From assembly GCA_023401495.1 (NCBI GenBank), contig JAEXDU010000182.1:1-22151 (forward strand): a stretch of DNA of 22,151 nucleotides, in the 5' to 3' direction. The first letter of the stretch is position 1; every line of letters starts with the position of its first letter. The notes beneath the pieces are model-generated. The model was not told where the DNA came from, searched no databases, and saw only the letters and a list, made by a program, of their open reading frames with translations. Below, one piece after another: positions 1 through 5,919 of the stretch. The translations under genes and the position numbers were made by a program. The stretch comes from Bacillota bacterium (GTDB lineage Bacteria; Bacillota; Clostridia; Oscillospirales; Acutalibacteraceae).

Positions 1-672
1 CCAGTAGAATCAGTGAATAGTGAAAGTGAAGAATACTTTGAAGAGGAAACGATGAATGAGGAATTTAAAATTGTTTCAGTGGAAGAATATCGAGCAATTT
101 TGCAACCTCGTTTAGATCAAATTACGCAAACTCATAAAGATATTCAAAATAAAATTTTATTAACCATACCAATTGATGAACAAATAGTAAGTGCTAATGA
201 ATTGGCTGCAATGGATGACGAAGCACGTACCGAAAAACTATCCTATATTTTTCAATATATGACGAGCGATTTAATTGATAACCAAGAATTAAATGAGTAT
301 ATTGTATCATCTATTAAAGATTTGAATGCAATTATTTATAAGGTGGATATTAGTTTTCTTGATATCTCCTCAAGTTCGGCACTTTCAAATTCTACAATGA
401 GATATTTTGATTACTTAAGCGGAATGTATATTAGACTGATCGATTCGTTCAGTTATTATAAGTATGATGAATTAGCTGTTCTGTTACGAGATGATAGATG
501 GCCTACAGGGTACTATCAACATAACAATTCCAGTTCCGAAAAAATTGATCTTTATGAGCGTCAAACAAGTCAATTGCGAAGTTATCAAGCGATTTTAAGT
601 AATGTAGCTGATTTGCAATATGATACAAATGACTTAAGAAGTCCAATTTATATTTTGGGAATATGGGAATAA
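1..672 (+). CDS. Unknown protein, 5' end cut by window edge
   Basis: The reading frame is open to the first base of the window and stops at 670-672. A GTG at 13 is the first possible start inside the window, but only 12 bases precede it and they hold no ribosome-binding site, so the gene most likely begins upstream. The visible 220 or so residues start with a very acidic Glu-rich stretch, followed by mostly helical-looking sequence rich in Ile, Asp, Ser and Tyr. There is no signal peptide, membrane segment or cysteine cluster. I recognise no family. Base composition is strongly AT-rich, like the next gene and unlike the host chromosome, so it is probably element cargo. It is followed by 132 bp without a convincing terminator before the next start. 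Confidence 0.6.
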   Translation, partial: PVESVNSESEEYFEEETMNEEFKIVSVEEYRAILQPRLDQITQTHKDIQNKILLTIPIDEQIVSANELAAMDDEARTEKLSYIFQYMTSDLIDNQELNEYIVSSIKDLNAIIYKVDISFLDISSSSALSNSTMRYFDYLSGMYIRLIDSFSYYKYDELAVLLRDDRWPTGYYQHNNSSSEKIDLYERQTSQLRSYQAILSNVADLQYDTNDLRSPIYILGIWE

Positions 673-726
673 CGGGTATGAAAAAAGTTGTATCTCAAAA
701 GAGATCAGTCAGCTAATTATGATTGT

Positions 727-756
727 TTGATTTCAGTGATTTTTTAAATATATATT
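727..756 (+). promoter_or_regulatory. Possible sigma-A promoter for the LRR protein gene
   Basis: A -35-like TTGATT at 727-732 and a -10-like TATATT at 751-756 are separated by 18 bp. They lie about 50 bp upstream of the preferred start at 805. The region is very AT-rich, so chance matches are likely and the call is tentative. Confidence 0.35.
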
Positions 757-804
757 ATTTCTATGAAAATCATTATTGATATAGTAAGGGAAGGAAAAGT
801 TATT

Positions 805-1836
805 ATGAAAAAATCTATGATGAAAGTTATGTCCATGGCTCTTGTTATTGCAAGTGTTATGTCTATCTCTGCTATGAGTGTAAGTGCAAGAGAATATTCT
901 GATGAGACCTACAAAAATAGAACTAAATCCACTTATACAGTTCCGATTGTTGCACCTGAAGCAAACTACGAAAGACCTGAAATCCCCAAGAATATATCTG
1001 ATATTAGATACAATTATCTTGATGATGGAAGAATTGTTATAACGTATGACAAATATCAGGATTATGTTATTGACAGGAATCTTGATGTTGCTTATGGTCT
1101 CTACTATTTTGATGATGGTGATGTCGTTAAGAAAATGGATGTTAATTTCCCCGGCTGTAACAATATGAAAGGCTATGTTTTCTCAATAGATTATGTGCTG
1201 AGTAATCTTATGGAAGCAGATTATACTGAAAAACCTGATGATCGCCGTGTAGGTGACTTTATCATTGGTAAAGGTTATTATCAGGAGGTAGTTTGGGTAA
1301 TTTCTCCTAATACTACAAGAGAGAAAGTATTTCATGCAGATGGCACTATTGAGATTCCTTCCAATCCTATTATGGAGAGAGCTTTTAAGTCTGAATGGAT
1401 TGTCAAGAAGTATCTTGGTAAGGGCGGTTTAGTAACTCTTCCTGAAGGTGCAGAAGCTATTGCTCCCGGTGTATTCCAGAACAACAAGACTATTAGCAAG
1501 ATCGTATTCCCTAAGAGTTTTAAGAATGTTCCAGAAAATGCTTTCCTAGGTTGCAGTGCAAACCATTTGGTGTTTAAATCTTCCGAAAGCATCTTTCTTA
1601 AGAGGCCCAATATTAATTTTAGCAGTAAGACTGTTCTTGAATTCTATACTCCTGCTGAAAGACTTTGCCTTTTTTTAATGAATGAAGGAAACGGTGATAT
1701 TGATAAATTGGTTAACCTTAAAGAAAGAACTTCCAAGAGTAGTCTGGTAATTTATTGCTATGGTGATCCTAAGAATTCTCTCTTAAAAAATATTGGAATG
1801 AAAGCAATCTATACAAAGAAAATTGCATATCCTTAA
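805..1836 (+). CDS. Secreted BspA-type leucine-rich-repeat protein
   Basis: The predicted protein has 343 residues when started at the ATG at 805, which has an AAGGGAAGGA ribosome-binding site about 10 bp upstream. An earlier in-frame ATG at 763 has no such site and would bury the signal peptide. Residues 1-28 are a typical signal peptide: MKK, a hydrophobic core, then a VSA-type cleavage site before Arg-Glu. The middle of the protein is Tyr/Asp-rich without a recognised domain. Around residues 210-260 are one or two degenerate BspA-type (LRR_5) repeats, seen as LPEGAEAIAPGVF and FPKSFKNVPENAFLGC. There is no LPXTG motif, SLH domain or C-terminal membrane anchor, so it is probably released or non-covalently bound. 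BspA-like proteins are often surface or adhesion factors; a role here is inference. It is AT-rich and probably element cargo. Confidence 0.7.
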   Translation: MKKSMMKVMSMALVIASVMSISAMSVSAREYSDETYKNRTKSTYTVPIVAPEANYERPEIPKNISDIRYNYLDDGRIVITYDKYQDYVIDRNLDVAYGLYYFDDGDVVKKMDVNFPGCNNMKGYVFSIDYVLSNLMEADYTEKPDDRRVGDFIIGKGYYQEVVWVISPNTTREKVFHADGTIEIPSNPIMERAFKSEWIVKKYLGKGGLVTLPEGAEAIAPGVFQNNKTISKIVFPKSFKNVPENAFLGCSANHLVFKSSESIFLKRPNINFSSKTVLEFYTPAERLCLFLMNEGNGDIDKLVNLKERTSKSSLVIYCYGDPKNSLLKNIGMKAIYTKKIAYP

Positions 1837-1867
1837 GTTCTAGTTATTCTTTCAAACTAAAGCTAGG

Positions 1868-1893
1868 AGAACTATCTTTCATTAGGTAGTTCT
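1868..1893 (+). terminator. Weak stem-loop downstream of the LRR gene
   Basis: AGAACTA at 1868-1874 pairs with TAGTTCT at 1887-1893, followed by the pyrimidine-rich TCATCTTTAA. The 7-bp stem is mostly A-T and the T-run is interrupted, so it would be a modest terminator at best. Confidence 0.35.
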
Positions 1894-1920
1894 TCATCTT
1901 TAATAGAGATATAAAAAGTA

Positions 1921-1948
1921 GTGCCCTGCATGGAAACGTGCAGGGCAC
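1921..1948 (+). promoter_or_regulatory. GAAA-capped GC-rich stem-loop in leader of five-gene unit
   Basis: GTGCCCTGCA at 1921-1930 pairs perfectly with TGCAGGGCAC at 1939-1948. The helix extends inward by a T-G wobble and a G-C pair to a GAAA tetraloop at 1933-1936, giving a 12-bp stem capped by a GNRA loop. It ends 27 bp before the ATG at 1976. The downstream bases are CTTCTTCATT, only weakly U-rich. It could act as a terminator for upstream transcription, an attenuator, or a 5'-UTR stabiliser for the following operon; the sequence alone does not decide. Confidence 0.55.
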
Positions 1949-1975
1949 CTTCTTCATTATGTAGGAGGAATCCCA

Positions 1976-2242
1976 ATGAAAAATATTCTTCATGAATTTT
2001 ATAATGGGAAGATCAATCTCCCAGAGGACATTGTAGCAGGAGATCAGAAATATAAGGGTTATTTGCAGCGTCAGACAGTATTGTCGGAAAGCCTATCGAA
2101 ATCTTTGTCACCGCAACAGAAGGTTTATTTTGAAAGGTACAAGGAATGTGTCTGTCAAACACATTCCTATCTGGAAGAAAAAATGTTCCGAAAAGCGTTT
2201 ATTATGGCCATATCCCTAATTTTAGAGACACAGGAGGGGTAA
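1976..2242 (+). CDS. DUF6809-like small protein
   Basis: An 88-residue protein starting at an ATG with a strong GTAGGAGGAA ribosome-binding site. The N-terminus MKNILHEFYNGKINLPED and the overall layout (a short helical start, a central helix-rich region around residues 45-65, an aromatic and hydrophobic C-terminal helix) resemble the small Clostridia proteins I know as DUF6809, common in mobile elements and without assigned function. The resemblance is from memory of the N-terminal pattern, so family assignment is moderate. It is first in a unit of five genes spaced 0-6 bp apart and therefore probably co-translated with the two microproteins behind it. There is no signal peptide or membrane segment. 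Confidence 0.7.
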   Translation: MKNILHEFYNGKINLPEDIVAGDQKYKGYLQRQTVLSESLSKSLSPQQKVYFERYKECVCQTHSYLEEKMFRKAFIMAISLILETQEG

Positions 2243-2246
2243 AGGT

Positions 2247-2339
2247 ATGCCGTACTATGTAATTGGATTTTTTGGTGCCATTGCGGTGGTTTTGATATTT
2301 GAATATGTTGTCAGTCACAAAGAGGCAGGGAGGCGATAA
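2247..2339 (+). CDS. 30-residue single-pass membrane microprotein
   Basis: ATG at 2247 to TAA at 2337, preceded by a CAGGAGGGG ribosome-binding site that overlaps the end of the upstream gene (4-bp gap). The predicted peptide opens MPYYVIGFFGAIAVVLIFEY: residues 3-23 or so are almost entirely hydrophobic, and the last ten residues are polar with a basic Arg-Arg end. This fits one membrane-spanning helix with a positive tail. Similar small hydrophobic peptides include type I toxins, regulators of membrane complexes and phage-like lytic peptides; nothing here selects among them. Its tight packing with four other ORFs and a good ribosome-binding site make translation likely. Confidence 0.6.
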   Translation: MPYYVIGFFGAIAVVLIFEYVVSHKEAGRR

Positions 2340-2342
2340 ACA

Positions 2343-2441
2343 GTGTTCAACAATGCAGTAAAACTATTTATGGAGGGAGCGGAAGCTGCAATTAGATTAT
2401 ATTTATCTTGTAGACTTGGGCCGAGGGGGAGGAGGAAATAA
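2343..2441 (+). CDS. 32-residue microprotein with basic tail
   Basis: GTG at 2343, 3 bp after the previous stop, with AGGGAGG about 9 bp upstream. It ends at TAA 2439-2441, immediately abutting the next ATG (2442). The peptide has an amphipathic N-terminal helix (NNAVKLFMEGAEAAIRLY), one Cys, and a C-terminal Gly/Arg/Lys-rich tail. The GGAGGAGG stretch coding for that tail also serves as the ribosome-binding site of the next gene. This raises the alternative that the ORF exists mainly to couple translation. No family recognised. Confidence 0.45.
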   Translation: MFNNAVKLFMEGAEAAIRLYLSCRLGPRGRRK

Positions 2442-2825
2442 ATGCAGAAAATAACTGCCATAGAGGGCATTGCATCAAGTCTTATTCCAAAAGAGGATAA
2501 AAGGTATTTGATATTCTTTTTGCAAGATATTCTCACATTGTATCAGTGTTCGGATTTAGAGCGGTACGGTGTAGTTTATTATCTGGAAACAGAGCAGGAC
2601 ATACAGAACTATGCAAAGATGGGGCTGGCGCAAAGTCTGAAAGAAACGCCTTTCGAATATTGTGAAATCATTGAATTAGAAAACAGGCATGAAACAGTCA
2701 AGCGACTCTTTCATGCCTGTTATGTTGTGAACAACGATTTTGCAATTGATATTTTTATTCCAGAAAACTTGTTGGATGAAGAAACTAAAAATCAGTTTGA
2801 AGAAAATGGGATAGAAGGAGCTTAA
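2442..2825 (+). CDS. Unknown 127-residue cytosolic protein
   Basis: Starts at ATG 2442, directly after the stop of the 32-residue ORF, with a GGGAGGAGG ribosome-binding site. The protein is acidic (a Glu- and Asp-rich C-terminus), has alternating hydrophobic segments consistent with a small alpha/beta fold, and three scattered Cys residues that form no metal motif. There is no signal peptide or membrane helix. I recognise no family. The 6-bp gap to the DUF1643 gene suggests the two are made together. It is AT-rich like the rest of the island. Confidence 0.7.
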   Translation: MQKITAIEGIASSLIPKEDKRYLIFFLQDILTLYQCSDLERYGVVYYLETEQDIQNYAKMGLAQSLKETPFEYCEIIELENRHETVKRLFHACYVVNNDFAIDIFIPENLLDEETKNQFEENGIEGA

Positions 2826-2831
2826 GAGTAT

Positions 2832-3323
2832 ATGAATGCTAATTTAGTAGAAAAGAACATGAATATCGGTATAGCTGATTTCTACAGCAAAGAAGAACGT
2901 TCTTTGTATTTACGGAGGATAGCACTGGCGGCAGAAGGAGGCCCCACAGCAGCTATTATTATGCTGTTCCCGTCAGATACCAAGGGAATCGATACTACCT
3001 GTCAGAAATGTATTAATAATGGTTACCGCCTTGGCCTATCCAGTTTATCTATTCTTAATATCTTTTGCAGGAATGAGCATAATTCCCCCAGCACAGATAA
3101 GATTAACAACTCCGTCATACTGCAAGAAGCGGAGCAATGCGACCAAGTAATTCTTGCTTTCGGCAGCGGAAATACCTATACTGACCGGAAGGACGAAATA
3201 TTAAAATTACTTGCCCATCAGTCTGAAAAGCTGTATACACTGAAAAGCAGCAAAGGAACGCTTTTCTCGCATCCGCTATCTCCATTTTGTAAAGAGTGGG
3301 AAATTGTGAAAGTGGAGAGATAA
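2832..3323 (+). CDS. DUF1643 family protein
   Basis: A 163-residue protein. The core pattern of the DUF1643 family is present: a hydrophobic strand and 'MLFPSDTKGIDTTCQKCIN' (families usually show LNPSTAD..DDPT..R), then 'GYRLGLSSLSILNIFC', then the strand 'CDQVILAFGSGN' and a C-terminal 'GTLFSHPLSPFCKEW' resembling the usual 'DGxPxHPLY' end. The length is normal for the family. Biochemical function is not established; members are frequent in phages and mobile elements, and a nucleic-acid or nucleotide role is often guessed. The usual Asn-Pro-Ser is changed to Phe-Pro-Ser. It is last in the five-gene unit and is followed by two stem-loops. Confidence 0.75.
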   Translation: MNANLVEKNMNIGIADFYSKEERSLYLRRIALAAEGGPTAAIIMLFPSDTKGIDTTCQKCINNGYRLGLSSLSILNIFCRNEHNSPSTDKINNSVILQEAEQCDQVILAFGSGNTYTDRKDEILKLLAHQSEKLYTLKSSKGTLFSHPLSPFCKEWEIVKVER

Positions 3324-3334
3324 AAAAAGAAATA

Positions 3335-3390
3335 GGCTTTCGAAATTGAGTTTCGAAGGCCCTAACATAAGAATTGACGTTTATGTTAGG
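3335..3390 (+). other. Two adjacent perfect or near-perfect stem-loops
   Basis: Stem 1: GGCTTTCGAAA at 3335-3345 pairs with TTTCGAAGGCC at 3351-3361 (one G-T wobble, 5-base loop). Stem 2: CCTAACATAA at 3361-3370 pairs perfectly with TTATGTTAGG at 3381-3390 around a 10-base loop. They share base 3361. The 3' arm of stem 2 contains TTAGGAGGA, a strong Shine-Dalgarno match, but no start codon follows at usable distance. Downstream is CTCTCTTTTC, a weak T-run. Possible roles are termination of the five-gene unit, an attenuator before the DUF927 gene, or a recognition site (replication or transfer) for an element protein. Confidence 0.6.
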
Positions 3391-3732
3391 AGGATCTCTC
3401 TTTTCAAAATTTAACGGAGAATCGGAGAATAAAAGAAGGAAATGAAAGGCATTTGTGCAATGTTACTAAATTCTAAAATAGAAAAAAAGAGAGGTGTCAT
3501 CGCCACATGTGGAAGGATGAAGTATCTACAAACCGGGCACTTTGGCACTTAAAAGTTCTTCATCACATTCGGCGCTTTGCGAATATCTTCAAGGGAAACG
3601 CTGTGTTACAATATAAGCACAGAGCAAGGGGGCAAATGGAAGCCGGCTCTAAATTTACAAATTTACAAATCTATCGAATTGAGCGGCTTCTCTGTCACCT
3701 TATTCTTAAAATGACGTAGTGGAGCTGATTGC
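3391..3732 (+). other. Gene-poor leader of the DUF927 gene
   Basis: This stretch of about 340 bases has no confident gene. It contains a 70-codon ORF (listed separately, weak). In a second frame, the frame of the DUF927 gene, there is an open run from an ATG at 3442 to a stop at 3712 interrupted by a single TAA at 3550. There is also a short tandem repeat of ATTTACAA near 3655-3670. It may be a long 5' leader or a decayed small gene. Confidence 0.4.
3507..3719 (+). CDS. Doubtful 70-residue ORF
   Basis: ATG at 3507 with AGAGAGGTG about 10 bp upstream; it ends 13 bp before the start of the DUF927 gene. The predicted peptide is rich in Arg, His, Lys and Leu, with no recognisable motif. Such a composition is common in non-coding frames, and a competing frame is open over the same stretch. 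Kept because position and ribosome-binding site are acceptable, but it may well be spurious. Confidence 0.25.
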   Translation: MWKDEVSTNRALWHLKVLHHIRRFANIFKGNAVLQYKHRARGQMEAGSKFTNLQIYRIERLLCHLILKMT

Positions 3733-5544
3733 TTGCAAGAAGACTTTAATCCCCAAGATTTACTTTATCAGGCATTGGAAAGTAGTCAAGCTATTCCTAT
3801 TGGATGGGACGAGTATTTTTCATATCAACAGGACCTAGCAGATTTCCCTTTCTTTGTTTCGGAAGACGGAATTTGCAAGGTGTACGCAAAAGCAAAAAAT
3901 GCATTTGTAAAGCGGATATGCAGTTTTTTAACAGTGAAAGAAAAAGAAATTGATCGACAAAGTGGACAGATGCAGTTAGTGTTGGAATGGTACAATGGTA
4001 AGGCCCTTGTAACAAAACGTGTAGAACGAAAGTTGCTGAGCAAGAGTGAAATACCTGCTCTATTGCAGTATGGCGTTTCGTTTCTAGAAAAAGATAGCAA
4101 TGAGGTATTGGAGTACTTGTTGCATTCAGACAGAAAGGCTTGTATTAAGTGTTTTCACACACAGTTTGGTTGGAGTAAGCAGAATGATGATTATGCTTTT
4201 CAGTTAGAGAAACTGATGTTGCCGAAGTCTGGGAAGCTGGAGCGCAGCCAATATCGGGGAGGGATTGATGTTGCACCGAAAGGTGATTTGACAGTATGGC
4301 TTGATATGGTGAAACAGGATGTTCTTCCCTTTGCTCCATTAACAACGGTTATGCTGTTGGGCTTTGCGTCACCGGTTTTGGCTTTTCTCAATGAAAAGAA
4401 TGATTTGGGTTCCCCGATATTTTCGCTTTCTAATGATAGCTCCAAGGGCAAGACCACGGCGGCAATGTTGGCAGTAAGCGCTTTCTCTAATCCAACCATG
4501 GACAAGGGACTTCTCAGGTCATTCAATTCTACTGAAGCACATTTAATGGCATTGTTGGCTGAAGCTAATTCTTTGCCTGTCGCTTTCGATGAAGCGGCTG
4601 TATATAAGGGCGATTTCATAAAATTTCTGTATCTCGTAGCCGGTGGTAAGGAAAAGGGCCGCTGTGCAACAGATGGAAGCATGAAGCCGCAACACTCATG
4701 GAATTCCATAGTTCTTACCACCGCTGAATTTAATCTAGTGGATGACCATGATCCGAATGGCCTAAAAGCCAGATGCTTTCCAATCGCAGAAGCTCTAACG
4801 AAAGACGCCGCTCAAGCAGACCGCATCAAGCGGACTGTAATCAGTAATTATGGGGTGGCTGGAAAGAGGTTTGTACAGTGGTTGCTAGATAACAAAATGG
4901 ATGATATGGAACGAGATTATGAAAATAGTAAGCGACTGCTGGAATCGCTCAAAGTCCAATCGGGTAGTGACAGCTCTTCTCTGACACCACGCATTTTGTC
5001 TAAATTAGCCGTAGTCCGTCAAACGATTAATTATTTCAAAGCGTGTTTTGGCGTTGAGTTGGATTGCGCACAGATGGAAGACTATTTGCTCAGTTTGGAG
5101 CAGAAAGCATCCGTTCACACCGATTTAGCTGCAGAAGCGCTAGATTGTGTTTTGCAGGAAGTAACGAAGAATTTTTCCCGGTATGTTACCAAAGACAACC
5201 CCCATTGCCAAAATGCTGTTGGAAAAATAACAGAGGGGAGAGATGATTATAAAATTTCGATTTTGAAAAATGAAGTCGAAAGCCTTTTAAAGAAATTTGA
5301 GTATCGACCAGAGATAATACTGAAGCAATGGAAGGAATGCGGCGTAATGGAAACAGAAGATGATAGGCGGTATAAGCGTGTTACTTTAAATTCTGGATTT
5401 CCAGCCCAGCCGTGTTGTGTTTTGAAGGTGAATTGTGTGGAAAAGATAGAAATCCTCCAAAGAAAGAAGAGATTTACTGAAAATACAGACTGTATTACGG
5501 AGGAGTATTCCAGCGAAATTAGCGAAGACGAACTGCGATTCTGA
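3733..5544 (+). CDS. DUF927-type P-loop ATPase (putative helicase/primase-associated)
   Basis: A 603-residue protein starting at TTG 3733 with a GTGGAG site 8 bp upstream; an in-frame stop at 3712 rules out a longer form. Residues about 1-180 form a poorly conserved N-terminal part. The DUF927 ATPase core follows. The Walker A is SNDSSKGKTT at 233-242. The Walker B is LPVAFDEAA at 281-289 (Asp286-Glu287). A sensor-like strand SIVLTTAEFNL lies around 325-335, followed by GLKARCFPI with a candidate arginine finger. The last 150 residues or so look like helical or winged-helix DNA-binding sequence. DUF927 proteins occur in phages, plasmids and integrative elements and resemble superfamily-3-like replication helicases. 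A replication role for this element is a reasonable inference, unproven. No separate primase domain is visible. Confidence 0.75.
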   Translation: MQEDFNPQDLLYQALESSQAIPIGWDEYFSYQQDLADFPFFVSEDGICKVYAKAKNAFVKRICSFLTVKEKEIDRQSGQMQLVLEWYNGKALVTKRVERKLLSKSEIPALLQYGVSFLEKDSNEVLEYLLHSDRKACIKCFHTQFGWSKQNDDYAFQLEKLMLPKSGKLERSQYRGGIDVAPKGDLTVWLDMVKQDVLPFAPLTTVMLLGFASPVLAFLNEKNDLGSPIFSLSNDSSKGKTTAAMLAVSAFSNPTMDKGLLRSFNSTEAHLMALLAEANSLPVAFDEAAVYKGDFIKFLYLVAGGKEKGRCATDGSMKPQHSWNSIVLTTAEFNLVDDHDPNGLKARCFPIAEALTKDAAQADRIKRTVISNYGVAGKRFVQWLLDNKMDDMERDYENSKRLLESLKVQSGSDSSSLTPRILSKLAVVRQTINYFKACFGVELDCAQMEDYLLSLEQKASVHTDLAAEALDCVLQEVTKNFSRYVTKDNPHCQNAVGKITEGRDDYKISILKNEVESLLKKFEYRPEIILKQWKECGVMETEDDRRYKRVTLNSGFPAQPCCVLKVNCVEKIEILQRKKRFTENTDCITEEYSSEISEDELRF

Positions 5545-5607
5545 GCATCAAATGCTCATTCTCATTCAAGCCGATATAGGAGCTTGAATACCAGAGAGTT
5601 TCTCTCT
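5543..5607 (+). other. Cluster of three short inverted repeats
   Basis: GAGCAT/ATGCTC (5543-5548 with 5552-5557) overlaps the end of the DUF927 gene. TTCAAGC/GCTTGAA (5565-5571 with 5582-5588) follows, then an AGAGAG/CTCTCT pair at about 5593-5606. None is followed by a T-run, so simple termination is unlikely. They sit between the ATPase gene and the 55-residue ORF and might form leader structure or a protein-binding site. Confidence 0.4.
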
Positions 5608-5642
5608 ACAGCCGTAATGGCAATAACGAGAGGATGATTCAT

Positions 5643-5810
5643 TTGATTAATCGATTAAGAGCGACCATTCAGCGTGATAGCTTAAAAGCATTTGACGAGG
5701 ATCACGCAGAGGTAATTACCGAATGTCTGCAACAAATCGCCGTGGGCGAGGATTTTGATTGGCACGATTTTTTAGCGCCAATGGTTGCGTTACTGATGCC
5801 TTTATTCTGA
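5643..5810 (+). CDS. 55-residue small protein upstream of the recombinase
   Basis: TTG at 5643 with GAGAGGA 8 bp upstream gives a 55-residue peptide beginning MINRLRATIQRDSLKAF and ending APMVALLMPLF. An in-frame ATG at 5634 would give 58 residues, but the GAGAGG abuts it and so cannot serve as its ribosome-binding site. The N-terminus is basic and helical, the middle is acidic (GEDFDWHDF), and the C-terminus is hydrophobic. No family recognised. Its position just before a large serine recombinase makes a directionality-factor or regulator role conceivable, but no helix-turn-helix is evident. Confidence 0.5.
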   Translation: MINRLRATIQRDSLKAFDEDHAEVITECLQQIAVGEDFDWHDFLAPMVALLMPLF

Positions 5811-5852
5811 ATTTAAAAAATAATTAACTAACTATATATGATTTAGAGGCAT

Positions 5853-5887
5853 AGGCGCTTGCGTGAACTGATGTTGTGCAAGCGCCT
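5853..5887 (+). terminator. Strong stem-loop before the recombinase gene
   Basis: AGGCGCTTGC at 5853-5862 pairs perfectly with GCAAGCGCCT at 5878-5887, with a 15-base loop whose ends can add G-T wobbles. It is GC-rich in an AT-rich setting. The downstream bases GTATTATCAAATTTTG are only moderately U-rich. A terminator or attenuator limiting recombinase expression is the simplest reading. Confidence 0.5.
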
Positions 5888-5891
5888 GTAT

Positions 5892-5906
5892 TATCAAATT
5901 TTGATA
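5892..5906. promoter_or_regulatory. 15-bp perfect inverted repeat at recombinase ribosome-binding site
   Basis: TATCAAATTTTGATA is an odd-length perfect palindrome that ends at the beginning of the AGGAG ribosome-binding site of the recombinase. With only a central T it cannot make a normal hairpin loop, so a dimeric protein-binding site is more likely than an RNA structure. The AT-rich context raises the chance of coincidence. Confidence 0.35.
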
Positions 5907-5919
5907 GGAGAAAAATAGA

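Noticed and set aside
3386..3393. Strong Shine-Dalgarno TTAGGAGG as start of a gene
   Set aside because: No ATG, GTG or TTG follows within usable distance, so it is treated as part of the stem-loop.
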